A DNA stretch of 64,000 nucleotides, taken from positions 1,488,001 to 1,552,000 of the forward strand of contig NZ_CP134146.1 of NCBI RefSeq assembly GCF_031583575.1, read 5' to 3'. The notes below the pieces were generated by a model. That model was not told the DNA's origin, did not search any database, and was given only the letters and a program-made list of their open reading frames with translations. The DNA comes from Thalassotalea nanhaiensis. GTDB taxonomy: Bacteria > Pseudomonadota > Gammaproteobacteria > Enterobacterales > Alteromonadaceae. Position 1 is the first letter of the stretch. Every line of letters starts with the position of its first letter. The translations under genes and the position numbers were made by a program. Below, piece by piece: positions 54,520-64,000 of the stretch.

Positions 54520-55791
54520 ATGTCCATTTTTGCTGTAGGAATTAATCACAAAACCGCGCCAGTATCTGTGCGTGAGAAGGTGGCATTCACTCCTGATAAC
54601 CTTAACCATGCCTTACAACAAATGATAGATGAACTTGCTTGTAAAGAGGCTGCCATTCTATCTACTTGTAATCGTACCGAGTTGTATTTTGTTCAAGATA
54701 AGCCGATTAAAGAGGTGCAGCAGCGGATAACTGCTTGGTTAGAAAATTACCATAACGTACCTGCAAGTATGATTTCACCAACACTATATTGGCATCATGA
54801 CCAACAAGCTGTGAATCATATGATGCGTGTTGCCTGTGGTTTAGACTCGCTGATATTAGGTGAGCCTCAAGTGCTTGGTCAAATGAAGCAAGCTTATAGC
54901 CAAGCTAAAGCCGCAGGGTCTATGCAAATGATCATGGAAAGATTGTTTCAACGAACGTTTGGTGTTGCCAAGCAAGTTCGTACAGACACAGAAATAGGGG
55001 CAAGTGCAGTATCGGTCGCTTTTGCCGCAGTAAACCTTGCCAAGCACATCTTCGCTAAATTAGAAAAAAGCAAGGTGCTTCTTATTGGTGCCGGTGAAAC
55101 TATCGAGTTAGTTGCTAAACACTTATACGATAATAAAGTGGGTAAAATAACGGTTGCTAATCGTACTGTCGCCCGTGCTGAAAAAATGGCGAAAGAAATT
55201 GGCGCCGAAGTAATTACCTTGGCCCAAATACCAGAACACATAAGCGATGCAGATATTGTAATAAGTTCAACTGGTTCAACGTTACCAATTATAGGTAAAG
55301 GTATGGTTGAAACCGCATTACAACAACGTCGTCATCGACCAATATTTATGGTTGATATTGCAGTACCACGAGATATTGAAGAACAAGTTGGCGAACTTGA
55401 AGACGTATTTTTATATACGGTAGATGATTTACAGGGTATTGTTGCTCAAAATATGGAAAACCGTCGAAAAGCGGCTGACCAGGCTGAACAAATTGTTGGC
55501 AGCCAAACCGACGACTTTATGGCATGGCTGCGTGGTTTAAACACCCAGGGTGCGGTGATTGCTTATCGTAACCAATGCTTAAGTAAACGCGATGAGTTAT
55601 TATTAAGAGCCAAGCAACAACTAGAAAATAATAAAGATCCTGATGCGGTTATCGCCGAGTTGGCAACCAAATTAACTAATAATCTAATGCATGCTCCAAC
55701 TCGCGCATTGCAGTCAGCTGCACAGGGCGGCGAACTAGATAAAATTATATATCTTCATGATGTTTTTGATTTAGATAAAAAAGATAACTAA
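54520..55791 (+). CDS. hemA: Glutamyl-tRNA reductase
   Basis: A 423-residue NADPH enzyme making glutamate-1-semialdehyde for heme. ATG 54520 gives the conserved start MSIFAVGINHKTAPVSVREK; the frame opens 29 codons earlier but that part is not family-like. The nucleophilic cysteine is in LSTCNRTELY, GLDSLILGEPQVLGQMK follows, and the NADPH site is VLLIGAGETIELVAKHL. It is divergent from lolB and heads hemA-prfA-prmC. Confidence 0.98.
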   Translation: MSIFAVGINHKTAPVSVREKVAFTPDNLNHALQQMIDELACKEAAILSTCNRTELYFVQDKPIKEVQQRITAWLENYHNVPASMISPTLYWHHDQQAVNHMMRVACGLDSLILGEPQVLGQMKQAYSQAKAAGSMQMIMERLFQRTFGVAKQVRTDTEIGASAVSVAFAAVNLAKHIFAKLEKSKVLLIGAGETIELVAKHLYDNKVGKITVANRTVARAEKMAKEIGAEVITLAQIPEHISDADIVISSTGSTLPIIGKGMVETALQQRRHRPIFMVDIAVPRDIEEQVGELEDVFLYTVDDLQGIVAQNMENRRKAADQAEQIVGSQTDDFMAWLRGLNTQGAVIAYRNQCLSKRDELLLRAKQQLENNKDPDAVIAELATKLTNNLMHAPTRALQSAAQGGELDKIIYLHDVFDLDKKDN

Positions 55792-55851
55792 ATTAAATAA
55801 ATAGAGTTTGAAGATAACCTTACAAATTAACCTTTTGGTGAAAATAATTAA

Positions 55852-56940
55852 ATGAATGAATCCGTATATCAAAAGCTTGAAATAATAGTAGAGCGTTTTG
55901 AAGAAGTACAAGCGCTACTGTCTGATCCTGACGTAATTGGCAATCAAGACAAGTTTAGAGCGTTGTCACAAGAGTTTTCTCAATTAGAAGAAGTGACAAA
56001 AGTTTTTGGTAATTATAAGCAAGCCGAAGATAACTTTGCCATGGCACAAGACATGATGAAGGATGAAGATCCGGACATGCGTGAGATGGCCCAAGAAGAA
56101 TACAAAGATGCGAAAGCTGAAATTGAAAAGTTGACTGGCGATTTGCAAATTTTATTGATCCCACGTGACCCTAACGATGACAATAACTGTTTTGTTGAAA
56201 TTAGAGCCGGTGCAGGTGGTGATGAAGCGGCTATTTTTGCCGGTGATTTATATCGTATGTACACTCGTTATGCCGAGAAAAAGGGCTGGCGCACTGAAAT
56301 TCTAAACATGAATGAAAGTGAGCAGGGCGGTTATAAAGAAGTTATTGTTAAACTTGCCGGTGACAGTGTATATGGCCAAATGAAATTTGAAAGTGGCGGT
56401 CATCGTGTTCAACGCGTACCTGAGACAGAATCGCAAGGTCGAGTTCATACGTCAGCATGTACTGTTGTTGTTATGCCTGAAATTCCTGAGTCACAAGCGA
56501 TTGAAATTAATAAAGCTGATTTAAAAGTTGATACCTTCCGCGCCTCGGGTGCTGGTGGTCAGCACGTTAACAAAACTGATTCCGCTATTCGTATTACTCA
56601 TATTCCAACTGGCGTGGTTGTAGAGTGTCAGGATCAACGTTCACAACATAAAAACCGTGCGCAAGCTATGTCGGTTTTACAAGCTCGTTTACAACAAGCT
56701 GAAGATGAGAAACGTCGCAGCGAAGAGGAGTCATCACGTCGTAACTTAGTTGCCAGTGGTGATCGTTCTGAGCGTATTCGCACATATAACTATCCACAAG
56801 GTCGTATGACAGACCACCGCATTAACTTGACGTTATACCGTTTAGGTGAAGTGATTGAGGGGAATTTACAACTTGTACTTGACCCTATTTTGCAAGAAAA
56901 CCAAGCGGACCAACTTGCGGCCCTTGCTGAACAAAATTAG
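55852..56940 (+). CDS. prfA: Peptide chain release factor 1
   Basis: A 362-residue RF1 that reads UAA and UAG. The peptidyl-transferase motif GGQ is in [16 protein letters not shown]; the tripeptide PxT equivalent is in the preceding domain ([17 protein letters not shown]). Length equals E. coli RF1. The prmC gene that methylates the GGQ glutamine starts 8 bp after its stop. Confidence 0.98.
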   Translation: MNESVYQKLEIIVERFEEVQALLSDPDVIGNQDKFRALSQEFSQLEEVTKVFGNYKQAEDNFAMAQDMMKDEDPDMREMAQEEYKDAKAEIEKLTGDLQILLIPRDPNDDNNCFVEIRAGAGGDEAAIFAGDLYRMYTRYAEKKGWRTEILNMNESEQGGYKEVIVKLAGDSVYGQMKFESGGHRVQRVPETESQGRVHTSACTVVVMPEIPESQAIEINKADLKVDTFRASGAGGQHVNKTDSAIRITHIPTGVVVECQDQRSQHKNRAQAMSVLQARLQQAEDEKRRSEEESSRRNLVASGDRSERIRTYNYPQGRMTDHRINLTLYRLGEVIEGNLQLVLDPILQENQADQLAALAEQN

Positions 56941-56948
56941 AGTTTACT

Positions 56949-57830
56949 TTGCTAACAACTAATGTAACCCCAGCGAACGCTGGGTTAACTACCATTAAGC
57001 AGCTTTTCGATTATTCGAAACGCTGCTTTTTAACATTTGAAAATGACTATGATGCAAAAGTAGATAGTCAGGCTTTATTGTCAGCCGTACTTGATAAGCC
57101 AACTAGTTATTTAATTACTTGGCCAGAAAAAGAACTAACTGAAGCACAAATATCTTTATTTGAGAGTTTTGTAACACGGCGGTTAGAAGGTGAGCCTGTT
57201 GCGTTTATTACCGGTAAACGTGAGTTTTGGTCGCTAGATTTCTTAGTTGCTCCATGTACGCTAATTCCAAGGCCGGATACCGAAATACTAGTAGAAGCAG
57301 TGCTTGATAATAATCCAGTAGAGAAACTAGCGTTATTAGACTTGGGGACAGGTACCGGTGCAATAGCGTTAGCTTTGGCGTCCGAGCACAAACAGTGGCA
57401 AATAGATGCCGTCGAATATAATCAAGATGCAGTGCTACTTGCTCAAACTAACGCAAAACAACTTAACCTGGATCACGTTACTATTTATCAAAGTGACTGG
57501 TTTAATGCGATAAATAAAGATAAGCGTTTTAACGTGATAGTTTCTAACCCTCCTTATATAGCAGACGATGATAAGCACCTGAATGAGGGAGATATACGCT
57601 TTGAACCCAAGTCTGCATTAGTTGCTAAAGAACAAGGGTATTCTGATATAAGACACATTATAAATGTAGGCAGAGATTATCTAAACGACAACGGCCAAAT
57701 GTACTTAGAGCATGGGTTTGAACAAAGTGAAAAAGTACAACAGTTGTTTGCTGAATATGGTTATCTGCAAATCGAAACATTCAATGACTTTGGTGGTAAC
57801 CCTAGGATCACAAAAGCGATTAAAGCTTAA
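56949..57830 (+). CDS. prmC: Release factor glutamine methyltransferase
   Basis: A 293-residue SAM-dependent enzyme methylating the GGQ glutamine of RF1 and RF2. The catalytic motif is VSNPPYIADDD; the SAM site is LLDLGTGTGAIALALA; LIPRPDTEILVE is typical. The start is taken as TTG 56949, since no ATG or GTG fits the N-terminal domain; GAG lies about 8 nt before it. A hairpin element follows directly. Confidence 0.97.
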   Translation: MLTTNVTPANAGLTTIKQLFDYSKRCFLTFENDYDAKVDSQALLSAVLDKPTSYLITWPEKELTEAQISLFESFVTRRLEGEPVAFITGKREFWSLDFLVAPCTLIPRPDTEILVEAVLDNNPVEKLALLDLGTGTGAIALALASEHKQWQIDAVEYNQDAVLLAQTNAKQLNLDHVTIYQSDWFNAINKDKRFNVIVSNPPYIADDDKHLNEGDIRFEPKSALVAKEQGYSDIRHIINVGRDYLNDNGQMYLEHGFEQSEKVQQLFAEYGYLQIETFNDFGGNPRITKAIKA

Positions 57831-57881
57831 AGGAGTCAGTGATATTTCCCAAACTGTCGGAAAAAATCGCTGACCCCCTTT
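57829..57881. repeat. REP-like two-tier hairpin between convergent genes
   Basis: AAAGG-a-GTCAGTGAT (57829-57843) pairs with ATCGCTGAC followed by CCCCTTT (57866-57881), with an inner stem TTTCC/GGAAA. It begins inside the last codons of prmC and ends 5 bp before the stop of the convergent SDR gene. gtcag...ctgac elements of this kind recur between genes in related bacteria; it may also end both transcripts. Confidence 0.65.
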
Positions 57882-57886
57882 AAAAA

Positions 57887-58624
57887 TTACTGAGCGTTAA
57901 GGCGTTGACCATTTACTGCTTTACTATCATCACTCATTAAATATAAGTATAAAGGCATGATATCTTCAGGCTCGCTAATTAAGCTTTTATCTTCTGCAGG
58001 GAATGCCGTAGCACGCATATTTGTTTTTGTTGCACCTGGGTTAATTGCATTTACTCGTAGACTTGAGCCTTCATATTCATCAGCAATCACTTGCATCATA
58101 CCCTCAGTAGCAAATTTTGAAATGCTATAAGGTCCCCAAAATGCACGACCCTGGTTACCCACACCTGATGTTGTGAAAATTAATGATGAAGAACTTGATT
58201 GGGTCATTGCTGGAATTAATGCTTGTGCCAATTGCATTTGTGCATTCAGATTTACCTGCATTACGTCATCCCAAATTTGTGCGCTAATCTGAGTGAATGG
58301 TGTTAATTCGCCTAATATAGACGCGTTCAGTAGTGCACCGTCGATATGCTGCAACTGACCAATAATCGTAGATACCATATCTTTATAATGTTGAGCCGTT
58401 GCGCCTTTCATATCTAATGGAATAATTGCTGGCTCAGGGTACCCTAGGTTTAGAATTTCATCATAAACCTTCTCAAGCTTCTCAACTGTTTTTCCAAGTA
58501 AAACAACGGTTGCGCCAAATTTAGCATAGTTAATGGCAGCGGCGCGGCCAATGCCGGATCCGGCACCTGTTACTAAAATAGTTTTATTTTGCAGGCAGTT
58601 AGGTTGAGCTTGGTAATCGAACAT
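57887..58624 (-). CDS. yciK: YciK-family short-chain oxidoreductase
   Basis: A 245-residue SDR. Cofactor motif TGAGSGIGRAAA, NNAS replaced by LLNASILGE, and the catalytic tetrad residues in TTSGVGNQGRAFWGPYSISK (Ser, Tyr and Lys). The N-terminus FDYQAQPNCLQNKTILV is like E. coli YciK. Its substrate is not known. Confidence 0.9.
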   Translation of the reverse strand: MFDYQAQPNCLQNKTILVTGAGSGIGRAAAINYAKFGATVVLLGKTVEKLEKVYDEILNLGYPEPAIIPLDMKGATAQHYKDMVSTIIGQLQHIDGALLNASILGELTPFTQISAQIWDDVMQVNLNAQMQLAQALIPAMTQSSSSSLIFTTSGVGNQGRAFWGPYSISKFATEGMMQVIADEYEGSSLRVNAINPGATKTNMRATAFPAEDKSLISEPEDIMPLYLYLMSDDSKAVNGQRLNAQ

Positions 58625-58884
58625 AGTGAGTCATTATAAAAAATTTACATTGACGCTATTCTACCTGTAGTGAAAGCAGCTTTCGAGAATATTTTAAAAT
58701 TTAATTTACAGTTTTTTTGTTTTTAATTTGTTGGAAGTTGTAAAAAAGTGTAGCAAACTGCCAAATGTTGCGGTAAGTTATATTTATAAAAAATAACTGG
58801 TCGTACTAGTTAACAATAACTTAACTGTTCGCTAACAAAATAATAACAGCAAGCGATGAAATTACATTCCTTTGGGGAGCAAAA

Positions 58885-61296
58885 ATGAAAAAACTATTAA
58901 TTGGCCTTGCAATTGCGAGTGCTCTTGGCTTGTCTGGTTGTGACGATGAAACAATTTCAGACATCGAAAAAGAAAATAATGAAGCAACCGCGACAGGACC
59001 TGATTCTGGTTTTACAAAAATATCTAGAGTACGTTTCGATCCCTCTTCAGGGGATGTAGCTCCTCCTAATGACTTACTGTTTATTGGCACCAATGATGGC
59101 ACTTTAGATCTTCCTCTTAATGGTGGTGACCCTGCTGACTTTACTGACCCATTTGTTGCAGCCAATGCACTTGATGGCTGGTCAACTAACCAGCCATTCG
59201 TATTGAATTTTGAATTTGCTGATGGTGTATCAATAGAACCAGCTTCATTATTTGATATTGGCGCCGTTGCTATTTATGAAGTTGTTTTAGGGGCTAGTAT
59301 TGTTGATGCTGACTGTGCTGCAGTGCCAGCGTTGGTTGGCTGTAAGCCAGTTAAAGAATTGGTGTTAACAGAAGATTACTTCGTACAAGTAATGGGCGGT
59401 TCCCTTGCTATTATTCCACTTAAGCCTTTAAAACCTAAAACAAGTTATATTGTCGCACTGACCAATAAATTAAAAGATACCAATGGCAATTCAATAGATG
59501 GTTCACCTACTTATAATCTGATCAAGCAAGATGTCACTGAATTTCCTCATTCGGATCCTGACCTTCTAGGTTTACAGCAATTAACGAATAGTTATGAAAA
59601 TATTGCCGAAGGTTTTGGGCTGGTTAAAGACGAAATTATTTATACAATGACCATGACAACACAGTCTACGGTTGATTCATCACAAGTAACTAAGCAACTA
59701 TTAGCAGCATCATTAAATCCGGCAACGGCTTTATTCCCTACGCCAGCAGTAACAGTAGAAGCAACACCTTATAGTGCAGCTGATATTTTAATTGCAGGCG
59801 GGTTAATTGCCGCTGATGACCTTGACCTTGTGCCTTTATATAAAAGTGCGAATCTTTATTCTGGTTCTATAACAGTTCCATATTACTCACAAGTACCAAC
59901 CAGTGCTGACATTAGTGAAAACACATTTTGGAATGCAATGTGTGATTCTGGTGCTATGCTTGCCGGAGCACCTGCTGAGTATTTAGCCTCATTAACGCCA
60001 GGTATGTACGATGCTGCTTGTCAAAGTTTTGGTTTACGTGACTTTAGAGATGAACAAGGTAACCCTACTTTAGATCTAGAGCGTAATCTAACGAAATATA
60101 ATCCAATTCCTAAAGTAAATGCTATGCAAGAACTTGATGTTCAAATGACAGAGCCAAATGTTGTTATTGCAAATGTTGTTCGTGAGGCTTTAGGTATTGC
60201 AGGCGAATTAGTTAAGCCTGAAGGCGGTTGGCCAATCGTTATTTTACAACATGGCATAACCTCTAAAAAAGAAGATATGTTGGCGATAACTGGCTTACTA
60301 TCAATTAATGGTTTTGCAACGGTTGCAATCGATCATCCATTACATAACTCTCGTGGTTTTGATACTGATAATGATAGTGTTAATGAAGTAGATGCTGCTA
60401 GCAATCCATTTTATTACATTAACATCGCGAACTTGCTAAATGCTCGCGACAATTTCCGCCAGAGTGCTTCTGATACGTTAGCTCTGCGTATGGGCATTAA
60501 CTTTCTATCCGGTGACCTAAACGCTGGAGTTGATGTAAACCCAACAGATGTTTATTATGTAGGCCACTCTCTAGGCGCCATGACTGGTGTAAATTTCCTT
60601 GCTCTGACAAATACAAGTTTAGATGAACAAGTGGATGGTTTATTTAATGTTAAAGCTGCATCATTAGCTTCACCTGCTGGTGGCGTTCCTAACTTTGGTA
60701 TGGAATCAGCTTCATTTGGTCCGTTGATTAAGTTTAATTTAGCGGCAAGTCTTTCACCTGACTTTGCTCAATTTGCTGCAGCTCAAAGTGAAAACCCTAG
60801 CGCTGAAGAAATGGCAATGATTTGGCAGTCATTCGTAGATAATGTAGGCGTACCAGCTGAATTAAGCGGGGCTTTTGACTTATGGACTTTTGCTGCACAA
60901 TCAATTTCTGATTCAGCAGATATGATTAATTATTCAGAGATGTTAAAAGGCAATGGCACACCATTGCATGTGATAGAAATGGTTGGTAATGGTCAAGAGT
61001 TTAAATCTGATCAAGTAATCCCTGTAACGGTTAGCTCAGCACCACTAGCAGGTTCGTCAGCGATGATTAACCTATTAGGTGTTCCAGTTGTTAAACCTGT
61101 ATTTTCTGAGGAAATGCCTGCTTATTACCATGAAGGCTCTGGTGCAGTTAAGTTTATAGCTGGTGATCACAGTTCATTACTTGACCCTACAAGCAGCGTT
61201 TCGGCTACCTTCGAAATTCAAGCGCAAGTAGCAACATTTTTTGTAACTCAAGGAAATGCTATCGCTGTTACCGACGGTAGTGTTGTTTTGAAATAA
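58885..61296 (+). CDS. VolA/Pla-1-type surface lipase lipoprotein
   Basis: An 803-residue lipoprotein (lipobox LGLSGC) of the VolA/Pla-1/cef lipase group. The N-terminal half (SRVRFDPSSGDVAPPNDLLF, TSYIVALTNKL) has Ig-like character; the C-terminal half is an alpha/beta hydrolase with the nucleophile elbow GHSLGAMTG and oxyanion region VILQHGITSKKED; the catalytic histidine is probably in IAGDHSSLLDP. In Vibrio the family releases fatty acids from lysophosphatidylcholine at the cell surface. GGGGAG precedes the ATG. Confidence 0.92.
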   Translation: MKKLLIGLAIASALGLSGCDDETISDIEKENNEATATGPDSGFTKISRVRFDPSSGDVAPPNDLLFIGTNDGTLDLPLNGGDPADFTDPFVAANALDGWSTNQPFVLNFEFADGVSIEPASLFDIGAVAIYEVVLGASIVDADCAAVPALVGCKPVKELVLTEDYFVQVMGGSLAIIPLKPLKPKTSYIVALTNKLKDTNGNSIDGSPTYNLIKQDVTEFPHSDPDLLGLQQLTNSYENIAEGFGLVKDEIIYTMTMTTQSTVDSSQVTKQLLAASLNPATALFPTPAVTVEATPYSAADILIAGGLIAADDLDLVPLYKSANLYSGSITVPYYSQVPTSADISENTFWNAMCDSGAMLAGAPAEYLASLTPGMYDAACQSFGLRDFRDEQGNPTLDLERNLTKYNPIPKVNAMQELDVQMTEPNVVIANVVREALGIAGELVKPEGGWPIVILQHGITSKKEDMLAITGLLSINGFATVAIDHPLHNSRGFDTDNDSVNEVDAASNPFYYINIANLLNARDNFRQSASDTLALRMGINFLSGDLNAGVDVNPTDVYYVGHSLGAMTGVNFLALTNTSLDEQVDGLFNVKAASLASPAGGVPNFGMESASFGPLIKFNLAASLSPDFAQFAAAQSENPSAEEMAMIWQSFVDNVGVPAELSGAFDLWTFAAQSISDSADMINYSEMLKGNGTPLHVIEMVGNGQEFKSDQVIPVTVSSAPLAGSSAMINLLGVPVVKPVFSEEMPAYYHEGSGAVKFIAGDHSSLLDPTSSVSATFEIQAQVATFFVTQGNAIAVTDGSVVLK

Positions 61297-61318
61297 TTTT
61301 TCACAAATATTATTTCTT

Positions 61319-61343
61319 AAAGGAGGCTTTTGCCTCCTTTTTT
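61319..61343 (+). terminator. Intrinsic terminator of the lipase gene
   Basis: AAAGGAGGC (61319-61327) pairs with GCCTCCTTT (61332-61340), loop tttt, followed by TTT. It lies 22 bp after the stop. Confidence 0.9.
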
Positions 61344-61416
61344 GTTTCAACAAATTAATAATCATGTAGAATCAGTTTATACCAATTTTTATCATTCAAG
61401 TGTTAGGAGAACTTAC

Positions 61417-62448
61417 TTGGAATTTCTTTACGAATACGGCTTATTTTTTGCCAAAGTCATTACGTTTGTTATCGCAGTTATTGCTATCATTGCCGCAATC
61501 GCCGGTGCAGCCCATAAACAAAAACACAAAAAGGGTGAGCTGGACATTACCGATTTGTCAGAGCAATTTGACGATGTAGAACATCATATGACCGAACATT
61601 TGCTGAGCAAGGAAGAGTTTAAGCAACATGAAAAAGAATTAAAGAAACAACAAAAGCTGCAAGAAAAAGCAGATAAAAACAGCGAAAAAGAGACTAAGCA
61701 TCGCTTATTCGTTGTGGACTTTAAAGGCAGCATAGATGCTCGTGAAGTAAACAGTCTGCGAGAAGAAATAAGCGCTATTTTAGCTGTAGCAAATAAAGAC
61801 GATGAAGTGTTTGTTCGTCTTGAAAGTGGTGGCGGTATGGTACATGGCTACGGCCTGGCTTCTTCGCAACTTGACCGAGTTCGCCAACAAGGTATTCCAT
61901 TGACTGCTTCCGTTGATAAGGTCGCTGCAAGTGGTGGTTACATGATGGCTTGCGTTGCCGACAAAATTATTTCCGCGCCGTTTGCTATTCTTGGCTCCAT
62001 TGGTGTAATCGCGCAAATACCAAACTTCAATAAACTGCTGAAAAAGAGCAATATTGAATTTGAACAATTAACCGCAGGGGAATACAAACGTACTTTAACT
62101 ATGTTTGGTGAAAATACCGATAAAGGCCGCGAAAAGTTTGTTGAAGAACTTGAAGAAACGCATTTATTGTTTAAAGAATTTGTGAGTGAGCACCGTCCGT
62201 CATTAGATATTGCTAAAGTGGCTACTGGCGAGCACTGGTTTGGCCTTAAAGCTAAAGAACTTGGCTTGGTTGATGATATTCAAACCAGTGATGATTATTT
62301 ATTACAAGCGTCAAAAGAACGCAAAGTAATTGCTATTAAATACGAAGTGAAAAAAGGTCTCGCTGAAAAATTTGGTAAAGCAGCATCAGTTTCTGTTGAA
62401 AATGTTGTAAATAAATTATGGCAAAATAATCGAATTTTCCCAAGCTAA
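61417..62448 (+). CDS. sohB: Inner-membrane signal peptide peptidase-like protease SohB
   Basis: A 343-residue S49 serine protease. TTG 61417 is the start: AGGAG stands 8 nt upstream and the protein then begins as the family does (EFLYEYGLFFAKV); the open frame from 61330 overlaps the lipase terminator. One N-terminal membrane segment, a lysine-rich charged linker (about 50-100), then the protease domain with catalytic serine in KVAASGGYMMACVADKI. Function in E. coli is quality control of periplasmic proteins. Confidence 0.94.
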   Translation: MEFLYEYGLFFAKVITFVIAVIAIIAAIAGAAHKQKHKKGELDITDLSEQFDDVEHHMTEHLLSKEEFKQHEKELKKQQKLQEKADKNSEKETKHRLFVVDFKGSIDAREVNSLREEISAILAVANKDDEVFVRLESGGGMVHGYGLASSQLDRVRQQGIPLTASVDKVAASGGYMMACVADKIISAPFAILGSIGVIAQIPNFNKLLKKSNIEFEQLTAGEYKRTLTMFGENTDKGREKFVEELEETHLLFKEFVSEHRPSLDIAKVATGEHWFGLKAKELGLVDDIQTSDDYLLQASKERKVIAIKYEVKKGLAEKFGKAASVSVENVVNKLWQNNRIFPS

Positions 62449-62479
62449 CTAAACAGAGTAATAGAATTACAGGTTTAAT

Positions 62480-63127
62480 ATGAAACAACAATTTTGGCAC
62501 GACTGTTGGGATAACACCCATATCGGTTTTCACCAAGATGAATTGCAACCGTTACTGGTTGAATATTTTCCTGATTTACTTGAACCGCAAGACAGTAGAA
62601 TCTTTGTTCCGTTATGCGGTAAAACCTCAGACTTATTATTCTTTGCTGATCGCTTTAAAGTGATTGGCAATGAATTAAGTGCTGTCGCCTGTCGAGATTT
62701 CTTTTTAGAAAACCAACTTACCCCGCAAGTCAAAGAAAGCTTAAGTTTCAATATTTACCAGCAGGGTAATATAGAACTTTATCAGGGCGACTTTTTTGCC
62801 CTCAATAGCAAACAGTTTCAACCGTTTGATTGGATTTACGACCGTGCTGCATTAATTGCATTTCCAGAGGAAATGAGAGTTGCCTATGTGCAACATATTA
62901 ACCGCTTTATCAGTGCACAGACCCGAGTGTTTTTATTAACTCTGGAGTTTCCTAAAGATGAAATTCAAGGCCCACCTTTTTCTGTTGATGAAGACGAAGT
63001 CATGCGGTTATTCAACGGTTGTAAGATAACCAAGGTAACTGAAAGGGATTTAACCGGACAAAAGTTTGCTCGAAGAAAACTAGCCGTTAGCTCGTTAACT
63101 GAGAAACTTTATATTATCTCAAAGTAA
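62480..63127 (+). CDS. tpm: Thiopurine S-methyltransferase-like enzyme
   Basis: A 215-residue TPMT-family methyltransferase: FWHDCWDNTHIGFHQDE at the N-terminus, IFVPLCGKTSDLLFFA as the SAM loop and IYDRAALIAFPEEMR typical of the group. Bacterial members act on selenium, tellurium or sulfur compounds. It starts 31 bp after sohB, which allows co-transcription, and a terminator follows. Confidence 0.95.
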   Translation: MKQQFWHDCWDNTHIGFHQDELQPLLVEYFPDLLEPQDSRIFVPLCGKTSDLLFFADRFKVIGNELSAVACRDFFLENQLTPQVKESLSFNIYQQGNIELYQGDFFALNSKQFQPFDWIYDRAALIAFPEEMRVAYVQHINRFISAQTRVFLLTLEFPKDEIQGPPFSVDEDEVMRLFNGCKITKVTERDLTGQKFARRKLAVSSLTEKLYIISK

Positions 63128-63197
63128 TTATTTTTGAAAAAATTAAAGTATTTAATCTTGGTAATTCGAAATGAAATGTATTTGTGATTTGTTCCAT

Positions 63198-63228
63198 AAA
63201 AAAAGGCGCTTTGAAAGCGCCTTTTTTA
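63198..63228. terminator. Bidirectional terminator after tpm
   Basis: AAAAAGGCGCTTT and AAAGCGCCTTTTT form a near-perfect palindrome with a one-base centre, with flanking A and T runs, between convergent tpm and the symporter gene. Confidence 0.93.
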
Positions 63229-63245
63229 TATGTTTAATACAAGTA

Positions 63246-64000
63246 TTAATCGAGCTTTTGATCTTTTAAATGATGGAAGTCAATACGGTCACGACTAGTG
63301 TCATCTTTAGAGTTAAAGACTTCTTCATCGAACTGGCCTTCTGACTTACCAACAACAACTGTAACCATTGAGTCACCAGTTATATTTACCGCAGTGCGCA
63401 CCATATCTAATAAACGGTCAACACCGATGATCAAACCGATACCTTCTACTGGTAGGCCAACCTGAGCCAATACCATAGCAAGCATAATCAAACCAACCCC
63501 AGGAACACCAGCAGTACCAACTGATGCAAGAGTCGCGGTTACGATAACCATTAGGAAATCACTTACGCTTAAGTCAATGTTAAATACTTGCGCGATAAAT
63601 ACTGTGGCCACACCTTGCATGATTGCGGTGCCATCCATATTAATAGTTGCGCCAAGTGGCACTGTAAATGAAGCAATAGAGTTATCTACACCTAATTTTT
63701 TAGTTGCGGTATTCATTGTTGAAGGGATCGTTGCGTTACTACTTGCCGTGCTAAAAGCGAATAGGGCAGTTGTGCGCATTTTCTTCAAAAAGATAATTGG
63801 GTTTAAGCCGGTAAACGCTTTTAGTAATACCGGATAAGTGATTAATGCATGAATCAACAATACAAATAACACTAATAAGAAATAAGCCAGTAAGTTTATA
63901 ATTGTGCTCATCTCTATTTCAGCAAATAGAGTGGTCATTAAACAGAACACGCCGTAAGGTGCAAGGTTCATTAGAATGACAACCAAACGCATGATCACTT
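63246..64000 (-). CDS. Dicarboxylate/amino acid:cation symporter, C-terminal part
   Basis: About 250 residues of a DAACS-family (GltP/DctA-like) transporter; the N-terminal third to half lies beyond the window edge, as members are about 400-450 residues. The re-entrant loop serine-rich motif reads FAFSTASSNATIPST, and the metal-binding signature is GATINMDGTAIMQG, followed by GVPGVGLIMLA and GIDRLLDM-like VDRLLDMVRTAVNITGD. It would import glutamate, aspartate or C4-dicarboxylates with sodium or protons. The GTG at 63998 is not the true start. Confidence 0.93.
   Translation of the reverse strand, partial: VIMRLVVILMNLAPYGVFCLMTTLFAEIEMSTIINLLAYFLLVLFVLLIHALITYPVLLKAFTGLNPIIFLKKMRTTALFAFSTASSNATIPSTMNTATKKLGVDNSIASFTVPLGATINMDGTAIMQGVATVFIAQVFNIDLSVSDFLMVIVTATLASVGTAGVPGVGLIMLAMVLAQVGLPVEGIGLIIGVDRLLDMVRTAVNITGDSMVTVVVGKSEGQFDEEVFNSKDDTSRDRIDFHHLKDQKLD

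Overview
The window looks like a chromosomal segment of a low-GC marine gammaproteobacterium of the Alteromonadales, most likely Colwelliaceae (Colwellia, Thalassotalea or a relative). This rests on the AT-rich base composition, on the conserved core order ychF-pth-rplY-prs-ispE-lolB facing hemA-prfA-prmC, on the yqcC-truC block with DUF3301 and DUF3549 genes, and on typical marine genes (TonB-dependent receptor, VolA-type surface lipase, M6 protease, carotenoid oxygenase, a very large Ig-like/thrombospondin-3/OmpA protein). The genus is inferred, not shown.

Layout. 1-3872: a dispersed repeat, a membrane diguanylate cyclase, nadA, and one functional-looking tRNA-Ser(GGA) preceded by four 79-80 bp units that copy its 5' end. 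4208-11206: a signalling block made of a TonB-dependent receptor, a small periplasmic binding protein, a membrane diguanylate cyclase, an HPt protein, a REC-EAL phosphodiesterase and, on the other strand, an orphan OmpR-type regulator. No histidine kinase lies beside it. 11600-19776: single metabolic genes (GNAT, GFA, methyltransferase, TSUP permease, metallo-beta-lactamase-fold lipoprotein), a DUF2141/carotenoid oxygenase pair facing a membrane LytTR regulator, and a RIO kinase. 19898-26452: a 2184-residue surface protein. 26807-39831: lipoprotein, thiol-redox pair, AcuI-type reductase, a two-spondin plus two-component operon, UbiA-type prenyltransferase, a GCS2-type ligase with an aspartoacylase-type partner, then DUF3301/DUF3549 and yqcC-truC.

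40184-47406 is the most accessory-looking part: a cold-shock gene followed by tandem copies of its own 3' end and terminator, an intact IS481-type element whose end supplies the stop codon of the neighbouring gene, three orphan minus-strand genes, an M6 metalloprotease and a second copy of the dispersed repeat. From 47407 to the right edge the content is housekeeping: acyl-CoA ligase, the core blocks named above, a YciK-like SDR, VolA-type lipase, sohB, tpm and the C-terminal part of a dicarboxylate/amino acid:cation symporter cut by the window edge.

Two candidate systems stand out. The first is the receptor/binding protein/cyclase/HPt/REC-EAL block, which looks like an envelope-sensing c-di-GMP circuit with both synthesis and breakdown arms. 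The second is the spondin operon: it has three heptamer direct repeats at exact 11-bp spacing upstream of its promoter, and a perfect hairpin that buries the ribosome binding site of the response regulator. All functional statements are from reading motifs; no database search was run.
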